Shown here in pieces: positions 44,677-52,278 of a DNA stretch of 64,000 nt (position 1 is its first letter; each line of letters starts with the position of its first letter). A model generated the notes under the pieces. The model was not told where the DNA came from and did no database searches. It saw only the letters and a program-made list of their open reading frames with translations. Position numbers and translations under genes: made by a program. The stretch is from NCBI GenBank assembly GCA_028277185.1, contig JANQGQ010000012.1, forward strand, positions 496,001-560,000, written 5' to 3'. The DNA is from Woeseiaceae bacterium (GTDB lineage Bacteria > Pseudomonadota > Gammaproteobacteria > Steroidobacterales > Woeseiaceae).

Positions 44677-45534
44677 TTACAGTGCATCGATAGGAATCCG
44701 TAAGTAACGTATGCCGTTGGTCTCGGCATCGGGCAGGTTGCCGGCGCGGATGTTCACCTGCAGCGACGGCAGAATCAGTTTCGGCATGCCGAGCTCGGCG
44801 TCGCGGCCCTCGCGGAACGCGACGAATTCGGCTTCGCCGATTCCGCTTTGAACGTGAACGTTGTCGGCTTTCTGCTCGGCCACGCTGCTTTGCCAGCGAT
44901 ACTCGTCGCGGCCAGGCGCTTTGTAGTCGTGGCCGACGTAGATCCGCGTGTCGTCGGGGAGGCCGAGGATACGTTGGATCGACTCGTACAGCGTTCCGGC
45001 GCTGCCGCCCGGAAAGTCCGTTCGCGCGGTGCCGAAGTCCGGCATGAACAGCGTATCGCCAACAAACGCGGCGTCGCCGATAAGGTAAGTGACACAAGCC
45101 GGTGTATGACCGGGGGTGTGCATGACCCGGCACTCGATCCCGCCGAGTCTAAAGCAGTCACCGTCGTCGAACAGCCTATCGAACTGTCGGCCGTCCACCG
45201 GTAGATCATCCAAATGAAACACCGTGGCAAACGTCGCCTGGACGGCCGCTACGTGCCGCCCGATACCGACCTCGCCGCCGACCCTGTCCTTGAGGTATTG
45301 CGCCGCGGACAGATGGTCGGCGTGTACGTGGGTCTCGAGCAGCCACTTGACCGACAGATCGTGTTCACGGACGAATTCGATCAACGCGTCGGCCGACCGC
45401 GTGGCGGTGCGTCCCGATGCAGGATCGTAATCGAGGACCGGATCGATAATCGCGGCTTCGCCGCCGTCGCTGACGACGTAGGTGACGGTGCAGGTTGTCT
45501 CATCGAAGAAGCCTTCGACACGGGGACTATTCAT
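44677..45534 (-). CDS. Metallo-beta-lactamase fold protein, persulfide dioxygenase-like (Blh/ETHE1)
   Basis: This 285-residue metallo-beta-lactamase fold enzyme has the metal motif THVHADH (residues about 67-73), the later ligands MHTPGHTPACVTYLIGD and FVGDTLF, and YVGHDY near the C-terminal third. The architecture fits the Blh/ETHE1 group, which oxidises glutathione persulfide with Fe(II) and is regulated by BigR in Xylella and Agrobacterium. A perfect AT-rich inverted repeat lies 30 nt upstream of its start, as expected for such regulation. No ArsR-type bigR gene is in the window. Confidence 0.88.
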   Translation of the reverse strand: MNSPRVEGFFDETTCTVTYVVSDGGEAAIIDPVLDYDPASGRTATRSADALIEFVREHDLSVKWLLETHVHADHLSAAQYLKDRVGGEVGIGRHVAAVQATFATVFHLDDLPVDGRQFDRLFDDGDCFRLGGIECRVMHTPGHTPACVTYLIGDAAFVGDTLFMPDFGTARTDFPGGSAGTLYESIQRILGLPDDTRIYVGHDYKAPGRDEYRWQSSVAEQKADNVHVQSGIGEAEFVAFREGRDAELGMPKLILPSLQVNIRAGNLPDAETNGIRYLRIPIDAL

Positions 45535-45563
45535 GCGATGTCCTGTTCATGCGCTGTTCCGAT

Positions 45564-45599
45564 CTTTATATTTGAATATTATAAAGTACAAATATAAAG
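45564..45599. promoter_or_regulatory. Perfect AT-rich inverted repeat, BigR-box-like operator
   Basis: CTTTATATTT (45564-45573) and AAATATAAAG (45590-45599) are exact reverse complements separated by 16 nt that include a TATAAT-like hexamer on the minus strand. It lies 30 nt upstream of the persulfide dioxygenase-like gene and 121 nt upstream of the divergent sodium-dependent transporter. The AT richness and spacing over two helical turns suit an ArsR-family dimer such as BigR/SqrR that senses persulfide. Confidence 0.6.
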
Positions 45600-45719
45600 C
45601 CGGCAACAAGCCGGTGCAAGCCGGCTCGCCAAAGCGTGTACCATTTGGCGCTCTGCCAACGGCACACGGCGTGAGCCCTGTCGCCATCGACAGCAACAAG
45701 AGCAGAAAGGAGTCGGGGG

Positions 45720-47096
45720 ATGGCGGGACCGGTATCCGCGGAGCCGGGGCAAACCTGGTCGTCGGGATTCACGTTCATTCTGGCCGCCGTCGGCGCGGCC
45801 GTGGGCCTCGGCAACATCTGGAAGTTCCCGTACGTGGTCGGCGTCAGCGGCGGCGGTGCCTTCGTGCTCGTCTACCTCGGCTGCGTTTTCCTGATCGCGA
45901 TACCGATACTGATCGGTGAGCTGCTGATCGGCCGCCTCGGCCGCCGGAGTCCGCCGGTCGCCGCCGCACGCGTAGCGGCGGAGTCCGGGCGATCGCGGCG
46001 CTGGTCGGCGATAGGCTGGATGGGACTCATCGCCGGGTTTCTGATCGCGACCTACTACAGCGTCATCGCCGGCTGGACACTGGCGTACATCTTCAAGGCC
46101 ATGTCCGGCTTCGGCGGTGTTGCGGCCACCGAGGTCGCACAGCAGTTCGATCTTCTGCAGGAAGACGCGTGGGCTATGACGCTGTGGCACACGGTCTTCA
46201 TCATCGCCGCGATGTCGATCGTTGCCAGAGGTCTCAACGACGGCATCGAGCGGACCGTGTCGATACTGATGCCGGCCCTGTTCGTCATGCTGCTCGTAAT
46301 GATCGGCTACGCCGCCGTGGCCGGCGACTTCGGCGCCGGTCTCGCGTTTCTGTTCAATACCGATTTCTCGAAAATCACGGCGGACACGGTACTCGTGGCC
46401 ATCGGCCAGGCGTTCTTCTCGATCGGCGTCGCGATGGGTCTGATGCTCGTTTACGGCGCCTACGTGCCGAAGCGCATTTCGCTGACGCGCTCCGCGACGA
46501 TCATCGCCGTGGCGGATACGCTCGTGGCGATACTCGCCGGTCTCATGATCTTCCCGCTCGTCTTCGCCAACGGGCTGGATCCGGCCGACGGCCCGGGCCT
46601 CATTTTCCGCACGCTGCCGACGGCGTTCGCCAGCATGCCCGGCGGGAGTTTGTTCGGCGCCGTGTTCTTCCTGCTGCTGGCCTTCGCGGCCATCACCTCG
46701 ATCATCGCGCTGATCGAGCCCGTGGTCGCATTCGCCGAAGATCGCTGGAACCTGCCACGCAAAAAAGGAGCCGCACTGTTCGGCGGTCTTGCCTGGTTGC
46801 TCGGCATCGGGACGGTGCTGTCTTTCAATCGACTCTCCGACTTCGCGCCGCTGGGCGTGTTTGCGGTGTTCGACGGGCTCACGATCTACGCGCTGATCGA
46901 CTACTTCACGGCCAATCTGATGATGCCGGTCGGCGGAATTCTCATCGCGCTGTTCGTCGGCTGGCGAGTGCGCCCGGAGTTCGTCGAGGACAATCTGGCG
47001 TTCGGAAGTCCGCTCATAGCGCGCACCTGGCTGTGGACGCTGCGGCTCGTCGCGCCGCTGGCCATCCTCGCCGTTTTGCTGACGAGCCTGAACTAG
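45720..47096 (+). CDS. Sodium-dependent transporter of the NSS (SNF) family
   Basis: This 458-residue symporter with about eleven to twelve hydrophobic segments has the LeuT-type first helix VGAAVGLGNIWKFPYVVGVSGGGAFVLVY, which contains the Na+ and substrate contacts. Later segments include GWTLAYIFKAM, FFSIGVAMGLMLVYGAYVPKR and AAITSIIALIEPVVAFAEDRW. It imports amino acids or related small molecules with Na+; the specificity is unknown. A strong ribosome-binding site, AAAGGAG, precedes the ATG. It is divergent from the sulfur operon. Confidence 0.93.
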   Translation: MAGPVSAEPGQTWSSGFTFILAAVGAAVGLGNIWKFPYVVGVSGGGAFVLVYLGCVFLIAIPILIGELLIGRLGRRSPPVAAARVAAESGRSRRWSAIGWMGLIAGFLIATYYSVIAGWTLAYIFKAMSGFGGVAATEVAQQFDLLQEDAWAMTLWHTVFIIAAMSIVARGLNDGIERTVSILMPALFVMLLVMIGYAAVAGDFGAGLAFLFNTDFSKITADTVLVAIGQAFFSIGVAMGLMLVYGAYVPKRISLTRSATIIAVADTLVAILAGLMIFPLVFANGLDPADGPGLIFRTLPTAFASMPGGSLFGAVFFLLLAFAAITSIIALIEPVVAFAEDRWNLPRKKGAALFGGLAWLLGIGTVLSFNRLSDFAPLGVFAVFDGLTIYALIDYFTANLMMPVGGILIALFVGWRVRPEFVEDNLAFGSPLIARTWLWTLRLVAPLAILAVLLTSLN

Positions 47097-47143
47097 GGCC
47101 TGTTAACCCGTCAAGGTGGTAACGCTATCTCGACTGGGTAGCG

Positions 47144-48232
47144 CTATTGCCGCGGCCGTATACGAATCAGCCGGCCGTCTCTGCTGTCCGTGAGTACGTA
47201 AAGGAAGCCGTCGGGCCCGGTCCGAACGTCGCGAATCCGTTCGCCGATCTCCGCGAACAGGATTTCCTCGGCGACGACGTCGGCGCCGCTCAGGCTCAGT
47301 CGGCGCACGTCCTGATCCTTGAGAGCGCCCACGAACAGGCTGCCGCGCCATTCGGGGAAAGCGTCGCCGGTGTACAGCGTGAGCCCGGAGGGCGCGATGC
47401 TCGGATCCCAGTACTTCTGCGGCTGCTCCATGCCTTCGAGTTCGGTGTGCGGCGAGATGATGGCGCCGCTGTAGTCGACACCGTAGGTAATGGCGGGCCA
47501 CCCGTAGTTCTTACCCGCTTCGATGACGTTGACCTCGTCGCCGCCGCGGGGACCGTGCTCATGTAGCCAGATCCTGCCCGTGGCGGGGTCGACGGCGAGT
47601 CCCTGCGGATTGCGGTGCCCGTAGCTGAGCACCTTGGCGGCGTTGCTTCCCTGCCCGGCGAAGGGGTTGTCGGCCGGCGCCGTGCCGTCGCTGTGGATAC
47701 GCACGACCTTCCCGAAGTGGCCGTCGATCGACTGGGCTTCGTCCTTACGGCTGTAGCCTTCGCCAGTCGTCAGGAGCAGGGTCCCGTCGTCCAGAAACGC
47801 CAGTCGTCCGCCGTAGTGGTGCACGCCGCTTTTGTCGGGTTCGGCGCGGAAGATGACATTGCCGTCCAGAAGGCGGTTGCCGTCGAGCCGGGCGCGGAGG
47901 ACCGCCGTGCGGTTCGCGCGTCGGTTGCCTTCGGCGTAGGCGAGATACACGAGGCCGTTCTCCGCGAAGTCCGGGTCGAGCACGACGTCGAAGAAGCCGC
48001 CCTGACCCGCGAAATGAGTGTCGGGCACCCCGGTAACCGGGCTGGCGTCGCCGTCCCGTATCAGCTTGATACCCCCGGGACGTTCGGAGACGAGGAAGCC
48101 GCCGTCCGGCAGAAACGCTACGCTCCAGGGCAGATCGAGGTCCGAGGCGACGGTTTCCAGTGTGTAGTCTGCGGCTCGAACGACGGATGAGGCCAGCAGA
48201 AGTGCGGCGGCGGCGGTCAGGAGGCGAAGCAT
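47144..48232 (-). CDS. PQQ-dependent soluble aldose sugar dehydrogenase (YliI-like)
   Basis: This 362-residue secreted six-bladed propeller has a signal peptide (LTAAAALLLASSVVRA). The GSDH/YliI pattern is visible as LDLPWSVAFLPDGGFLVSERPGGI, GQGGFFDVVLDPDF, YGGRLAFLDDGTLLLTTGEGY, LSYGHRNPQGLAVDPATGRIWLHEHGPRGGDEVN, NYGWP and IRDVRTGPDGFLYVLTD. HRNPQG and the preceding His residues bind the PQQ cofactor. Periplasmic oxidation of aldoses is expected; whether the organism makes PQQ is not shown here. The next gene is divergent, 64 nt away. Confidence 0.9.
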   Translation of the reverse strand: MLRLLTAAAALLLASSVVRAADYTLETVASDLDLPWSVAFLPDGGFLVSERPGGIKLIRDGDASPVTGVPDTHFAGQGGFFDVVLDPDFAENGLVYLAYAEGNRRANRTAVLRARLDGNRLLDGNVIFRAEPDKSGVHHYGGRLAFLDDGTLLLTTGEGYSRKDEAQSIDGHFGKVVRIHSDGTAPADNPFAGQGSNAAKVLSYGHRNPQGLAVDPATGRIWLHEHGPRGGDEVNVIEAGKNYGWPAITYGVDYSGAIISPHTELEGMEQPQKYWDPSIAPSGLTLYTGDAFPEWRGSLFVGALKDQDVRRLSLSGADVVAEEILFAEIGERIRDVRTGPDGFLYVLTDSRDGRLIRIRPRQ

Positions 48233-48296
48233 GACTGGGTTTCCTTTTTGGGCCGGGCGCAGTATACCCACGTCATCCGACCTTGGGAGTTTGAAG

Positions 48297-49658
48297 ATGT
48301 TGCGGTGGATTGGCGCCTGGCTGGCGGGGACGCTCGTGACGTATGCGTTGGGCTCGGCATTCATGACCCAGGTGGTCGTTGCCGATCTCGGCGCGCTGGG
48401 CGTCACCGTCGACGCCGGGGCGCGGCTGGAAATGACGATTCGCGATATCGTCGGCCTGTCGACGTCGTACCTGCCGCTGATCGCGCTTGCGCAAGCGATC
48501 GCCCAGCTCGTCGCGACGGGTATCGCCCGCGCTCTCGGGGGCTTCCGGCAGGCTCTCGCGATCGCCGCCGGTGCGACCGCGATGCTGTGCCTTCTCCTGA
48601 TCCTCAAGCAGGTACTGGGTCTCAACCCGCTCAGCGGCAGTCGCGGCATCGGCGGCCATGCGCTGCAAGTAACGGCGGGTGCGGTCGGGGGGCTGCTGTT
48701 CGCGCGCATTCTGGCCACCAGAGCAGCCCGGTCGTCCCGGAGCTTCTCTCCGAAGCCAGTTCCCGGAATCGTCCTCGCCTTGCTGCTGTTGCCCGCCGTC
48801 GCGCCGGCGAGCGCCCTCGACGGCCTGCCCGCGTCGATCATCCGGCTGCCCGACGAGCTGGACTCCGTGCTCGTCGCGGCCACGGACGAGTCGACCCTCT
48901 ACCGGTATTTTCGCACCGTCGAAGGCGGATTCGCGGCGGAGTCGTTCTACATGTCGATCGGCGTCAACGGCATCCGCAAAGAGCGTCGCGGTGACCGGAA
49001 GACCCCTCTCGGCGTGTACGTCATCACCGAGCAACTCGACACGCGCGGTCTCAACGAGAAGTACGGCATCACGGCGTTTCCGCTCGACTATCCGAATGCG
49101 ATCGACCGCCTCGCGGGACGGACCGGCGACGGAATCTGGCTGCACGGCGTGCTTCCCGGCGGCGAAAGGCGTCCGGAGCGGGACACGGACGGCTGTATCG
49201 CGCTGCCGAACGAGTCGCTTGCAGCGCTGCAGCATCATCTCGAGGCGGGTAGTACGCCGATCATCGTGACGAACGGCCTGAAGGCTGACGACGCGCCGGG
49301 CCGCGAGCGCATCGGCAGCGAACTCGATGCGGCGATCGGATCCTGGCGCCAGGCGCAGCTCGACGGCAGCCTCGATACTTACCTGGCAAGCTATGCCGAA
49401 GATTTCCGCTATCGCGGTCTGGACCTGGATGCGTTTGCTGCGATGCGTGCGGTGCGCTTCTCGCGCGAGAAGACCATCCGACTGGACATCAGTGAGTTGA
49501 TGCTGCTTGCCGATCCGGTGACGCCGAATCTGTACCTCGCGCGCTTCGACATTCATTGGGAAACGGCGGGAGGCCGGCGCTTCGCGGGCTCGAAACGGCT
49601 CTACTGGCAGCGCGACATCGACGGCGTGCTCAGGATCGTCGCGGAAGACAACGGCTAA
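48297..49658 (+). CDS. Fusion of a four-helix membrane protein with an L,D-transpeptidase and a C-terminal NTF2-like domain
   Basis: This 453-residue protein has three parts. Residues 1-145 contain four hydrophobic helices (RWIGAWLAGTLVTYALGSAF to LQVTAGAVGGLLFARIL). Residues 153-175 (KPVPGIVLALLLLPAVAPASA) look like a former signal peptide. Residues about 180-325 are an ErfK/YbiS-type L,D-transpeptidase domain with His283 (WLHGV) and catalytic Cys300 (DTDGCIALPNE). Residues about 335-453 resemble the NTF2-like C-domain (SWRQAQLDGSLDTYLASYAEDFRYRGLDL) found after some L,D-transpeptidases. It would crosslink peptidoglycan or anchor proteins from the membrane. The frame is continuous with no internal stop, and it ends within a long hairpin. 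Confidence 0.85.
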   Translation: MLRWIGAWLAGTLVTYALGSAFMTQVVVADLGALGVTVDAGARLEMTIRDIVGLSTSYLPLIALAQAIAQLVATGIARALGGFRQALAIAAGATAMLCLLLILKQVLGLNPLSGSRGIGGHALQVTAGAVGGLLFARILATRAARSSRSFSPKPVPGIVLALLLLPAVAPASALDGLPASIIRLPDELDSVLVAATDESTLYRYFRTVEGGFAAESFYMSIGVNGIRKERRGDRKTPLGVYVITEQLDTRGLNEKYGITAFPLDYPNAIDRLAGRTGDGIWLHGVLPGGERRPERDTDGCIALPNESLAALQHHLEAGSTPIIVTNGLKADDAPGRERIGSELDAAIGSWRQAQLDGSLDTYLASYAEDFRYRGLDLDAFAAMRAVRFSREKTIRLDISELMLLADPVTPNLYLARFDIHWETAGGRRFAGSKRLYWQRDIDGVLRIVAEDNG

Positions 49659-49728
49659 AAAAGGAAAAAGGTGTCAGACTTATTTTTGCAATGCAAAAAT
49701 AAGTCTGACACCTTTTTCCTTTTTTAGC
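49654..49728. repeat. 75-nt perfect palindrome carrying both gene ends
   Basis: A 37-nt arm (49654-49690) is the exact reverse complement of 49692-49728 around a single central A. The arm contains GGTGTCAGACTTA. The TAA of the upstream transpeptidase fusion (49656-49658) and the TAA of dsbA on the opposite strand (49724-49726) are mirror images, both inside the palindrome. The stem is followed on each strand by no separate U-tract, although runs of T occur within it. It looks like an inserted palindromic element that may serve as a bidirectional terminator. Confidence 0.85.
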
Positions 49729-50581
49729 GGATCGACTCGCGCGCAACGAGTTCGTCGATGACTTCCACGAGCTTGGCGTTGCCGCCCGCCTCCGGTGCGC
49801 CCGTGCGGAATTTGCCGTTGACGACGATGGTCGGCACGGACTGTATCGAATAGCGCTGCGACAGATCTTCGGCAAGCCGCAGACGCCGATCGACGTCGAA
49901 CGAGTTCCAGGCGCCGTCGAAGTCGTCCTCGGAGGCGCCGAAGCGTGCGAACAGTTGCTTCATTGCGCGTTCGGACAACAGTCGGTTGCCGCGTTGATGC
50001 AGCTCGGCAAAGACTGCCTGATGGAACGCTGTCATGTCTTCGATGACGCCGAGACTGCCCAACGCTTCGGCGGTATAAAACATCTTGGCATGCGTCGCGA
50101 CAGCGTTGTTCCACGTGACCGGGACCTGTACGAAACGGACGTTCGCCGGCATGTCCGCCTTCCAGCGCTGCAGATAGGGCTCGAGATCGTAGCAATGCGG
50201 GCAGCCGTACCAGAAGAACTCGGCTACTTCGATCTTGTCCGGGCCGCCGATCGTCGTCTGCGTCGGCACCAGTCGCGTGTAGTGCTTGCCCTCCTCGTAG
50301 ACGAACTTCTGCTGTTGAGGTTTCGTGTCGTTGAGCGCGAGCACGAGCGGCTGTTCGTCGGTGGCAGACTCCTCTGCCGCCGATTCTTCGACTACGGACT
50401 GCACTTCGTCCTCGGCAACCGGAGCGGGCGCTTCGGGTGCGGTCTCGTCGCCGACCTCGACGATGCCGTCGGTCGCAGCCGCGTCGGTAGTTGCGGTCGA
50501 AGTGGCTTCGTCCGACTTGCCGCAGGCGGCGAGAGCGAGAAGCAGCACGAGGAAGCTTGAGGCCTTGAGTTCCTTGATCAT
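49724..50581 (-). CDS. dsbA: Lipoprotein DsbA-type thiol:disulfide oxidoreductase
   Basis: This 285-residue protein has an N-terminal lipobox (LAAC, Cys20), then about 60 residues rich in Ala, Glu, Asp and Thr, and a DsbA thioredoxin domain with active site EFFWYGCPHCYDLEP and cis-Pro loop IQSVPTIVVNGKF. The helical insert lies between them (about 165-230). Its length exceeds E. coli DsbA (208 residues) because of the acidic linker. It oxidises cysteines in periplasmic proteins, here tethered to a membrane. The cytochrome c4 gene lies 56 nt upstream in the same direction, as in Pseudomonas. Confidence 0.93.
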   Translation of the reverse strand: MIKELKASSFLVLLLALAACGKSDEATSTATTDAAATDGIVEVGDETAPEAPAPVAEDEVQSVVEESAAEESATDEQPLVLALNDTKPQQQKFVYEEGKHYTRLVPTQTTIGGPDKIEVAEFFWYGCPHCYDLEPYLQRWKADMPANVRFVQVPVTWNNAVATHAKMFYTAEALGSLGVIEDMTAFHQAVFAELHQRGNRLLSERAMKQLFARFGASEDDFDGAWNSFDVDRRLRLAEDLSQRYSIQSVPTIVVNGKFRTGAPEAGGNAKLVEVIDELVARESIR

Positions 50582-50637
50582 GACAATGCTCGCGTTACTG
50601 TTGCTTGAGACCGGATTCTACCCGGTCGAACGGATCG

Positions 50638-51264
50638 CTAGTGCAGTCCCTGCACGTAGGCGGCCAGCGCCCGGATGTCCTCGTCGCCGAGCCTCGCTGC
50701 CAGTTCGTTCATGACGTTGTTGCCGGCGACCGACTGGCGCTCGCCCGAGGCATAATCCCGGAGCGTCTTCTCGGTGTAGGCGGCGTGCTGCCCGCTGATG
50801 GACGGGTACTGAGACGCGGGATTGCCCTTGCCGCGCGGCCCGTGACAGGCGATGCAGGCGGCGACGCCGTTGTCCGCGCTGCCGCCGCGATACAAAGCCT
50901 CGCCCCGGGCGACGAGGCTCGGGTCGGCGACCGTTTGCACGGCGGGCGTGAGACCCTCGTAGTACACAGCGAGATTAGCCATGTCCGCATCCGACAGCAG
51001 CATTGCCTGGGCCGTCATCAAATTGTTCACGCGCTTGCCTTCCTTGAAGGCGCCCAGCTGGGCCACGGTGTACTTCGCGTGCTGACCGGCGATGTTCGGC
51101 CAGAGCGGATTGGCGCTGTTACCCTCGGGGCCGTGACAGGCCGCACAGGTGATGGCACGTGCTTTGCCGGCCTCCGGGTCGCCGTCGACGAGGCTCTCGG
51201 CTACCGCCGCATTCGATGCGAGGCCGGCCGAGACGAGGAGTAAAGCAGCAAACTTCGTGTTCAT
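50638..51264 (-). CDS. Dihaem cytochrome c4
   Basis: This 208-residue periplasmic protein has a signal peptide (AALLLVSAGLASNAAVA) and two c-type haem domains. The haem sites are CAACH (about 40) and CIACH (about 137), each followed by the YPS(I/N)IAGQHAxYT pattern (PNIAGQHAKYT, PSISGQHAAYT), and the Met ligands lie in NLMTAQAMLL and NNVMNELA. It transfers electrons toward terminal oxidases. It precedes dsbA in the same direction and is divergent from engB, a conserved arrangement in gammaproteobacteria. Confidence 0.95.
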   Translation of the reverse strand: MNTKFAALLLVSAGLASNAAVAESLVDGDPEAGKARAITCAACHGPEGNSANPLWPNIAGQHAKYTVAQLGAFKEGKRVNNLMTAQAMLLSDADMANLAVYYEGLTPAVQTVADPSLVARGEALYRGGSADNGVAACIACHGPRGKGNPASQYPSISGQHAAYTEKTLRDYASGERQSVAGNNVMNELAARLGDEDIRALAAYVQGLH

Positions 51265-51488
51265 ATTGTAAAACCGTAAACCGTTACTGTCCTTCGCGCA
51301 GGCCCTGTTCGGGTTTGCGCGTGCGTTCGTTTGCGAGAGACTCGAGCGGGCAGGTTTGCCCGTGTGCGGAGGGCCTTGTCGCCGGCTATGCGCCCCGTTA
51401 CTGTCTCCTTGAGCCCGGCCCTGAGCAAGGACTAGGGCAATACTCAGCGGCCACGAATTATACACCGAAAACGCCAGGGCACACCCCG

Positions 51489-52067
51489 ATGTCGCACTTC
51501 CAGGACGCTGCTTTTTTGACCAGCGCCAACTCCCCTGAGCAGTTCGTCGAGGACCGGGGCGCCGAGGTCGCCTTCGCCGGGCGTTCGAACGCCGGAAAAT
51601 CGAGCGCGATCAACACGATCGTCAATCGCCGGCAATTCGCCCGCACGAGCAAGACCCCGGGGCGCACGCAGCTCGTCAACTTCTTCGCTCTCGGTCCCGG
51701 CAGGCGGCTCGTCGATCTTCCCGGTTACGGCTTCGCACGGGTCGCCGATACGACCCGGGAGCATTGGGGAGGCTTGCTGACGGACTACTTCCGCACGCGG
51801 CAGAGTCTCAAAGGCCTCATCATGGTCGTCGACAGCCGCCGCGGACTTAAGGACTACGATCGGCAGATGCTCGAACTCGCCGCTGAGCTGCCGGTGCACG
51901 TCCTTCTGAGCAAGGCGGATAAGCTGAAACGCGGTCAGGCCGCGGCGGCGCTCATGCAGGTCAGGCAGGCGCTCGGGGATCGCGCCACCGTCCAGCTCTT
52001 TTCGGCGTTGAAGCGCCAGGGACAGGACGAGGCGCGGGCGGCGCTCGTGCGTATGCTGGCTGCCTGA
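51489..52067 (+). CDS. engB: Ribosome-biogenesis GTPase EngB (YihA/YsxC)
   Basis: This 192-residue circularly ordinary P-loop GTPase has G1 AGRSNAGKSS, G2 KTPGRTQ, G3 DLPGYGFA, G4 LSKADKL and G5 FSALKR. The start SHFQDAAFLTSANSPEQF matches the family N-terminus. It assists assembly of the large ribosomal subunit. It is convergent with polA, and the 211-nt gap between them contains a candidate sRNA. Confidence 0.96.
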   Translation: MSHFQDAAFLTSANSPEQFVEDRGAEVAFAGRSNAGKSSAINTIVNRRQFARTSKTPGRTQLVNFFALGPGRRLVDLPGYGFARVADTTREHWGGLLTDYFRTRQSLKGLIMVVDSRRGLKDYDRQMLELAAELPVHVLLSKADKLKRGQAAAALMQVRQALGDRATVQLFSALKRQGQDEARAALVRMLAA

Positions 52068-52074
52068 AATACAC

Positions 52075-52107
52075 AAAAAAAGCCCCGGAACCGCGAGGTA
52101 CCGGGGC
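52075..52107 (-). terminator. Rho-independent terminator (minus strand)
   Basis: An 11-bp stem with one mismatch (arms 52082-52092 and 52097-52107) and GCGA loop is followed on the minus strand by seven Ts (52081-52075). It terminates transcription from the polA side: polA and/or the candidate sRNA. Confidence 0.88.
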
Positions 52108-52184
52108 GAGACTCCGGCAGACGTTTTGGGGTTGTCGTCTGCCCGCCTGCTCAGGGAGGTGGGCAGGCAAGTGAACAAGCACTC
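52075..52184 (-). ncRNA. Candidate Spot 42/ErsA-type small RNA between polA and engB
   Basis: The predicted transcript of about 110 nt starts near 52184 and runs leftward to the terminator at 52075-52107. It contains a GC stem (52145-52150 with 52163-52168) and an 8-bp perfect hairpin (GGCAGACG/CGTCTGCC, 52116-52123 with 52136-52143). The 12-nt loop of that hairpin reads ACAACCCCAAAA on the RNA strand, a C-rich single-stranded seed. Spot 42 in E. coli and ErsA in Pseudomonas aeruginosa are encoded in the same polA-engB gap, in the direction of polA. No comparable ORF exists here. The 5' end is an estimate from the promoter at 52191-52218. Confidence 0.6.
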
Positions 52185-52190
52185 GATAGT

Positions 52191-52218
52191 TTTGAACGGC
52201 GCCGGGGCTCTGGGTTCC
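52191..52218 (-). promoter_or_regulatory. Sigma-E/AlgU-like promoter for the candidate sRNA
   Basis: On the minus strand GGAACC (52218-52213) and TTCAAA (52196-52191) are separated by 16 nt. Counted as GGAAC and TCAAA, the spacing is 18 nt, as in E. coli sigma-E promoters (GGAACTT-N15/16-GTCAAA type). ErsA of Pseudomonas is known to depend on AlgU, the sigma-E homologue. Confidence 0.5.
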
Positions 52219-52278
52219 GTCGGTTTTCTTTGCCTTTGTTTTTACTGAAGAAATCAGCCAGCCGGCGGCGCCCTGCGG

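Noticed and set aside
52111..52278. Reading the polA-engB gap as a small protein gene
   Set aside because: The frames in the gap are short or extend into engB or polA antisense, whereas stems, promoter and terminator fit an RNA.
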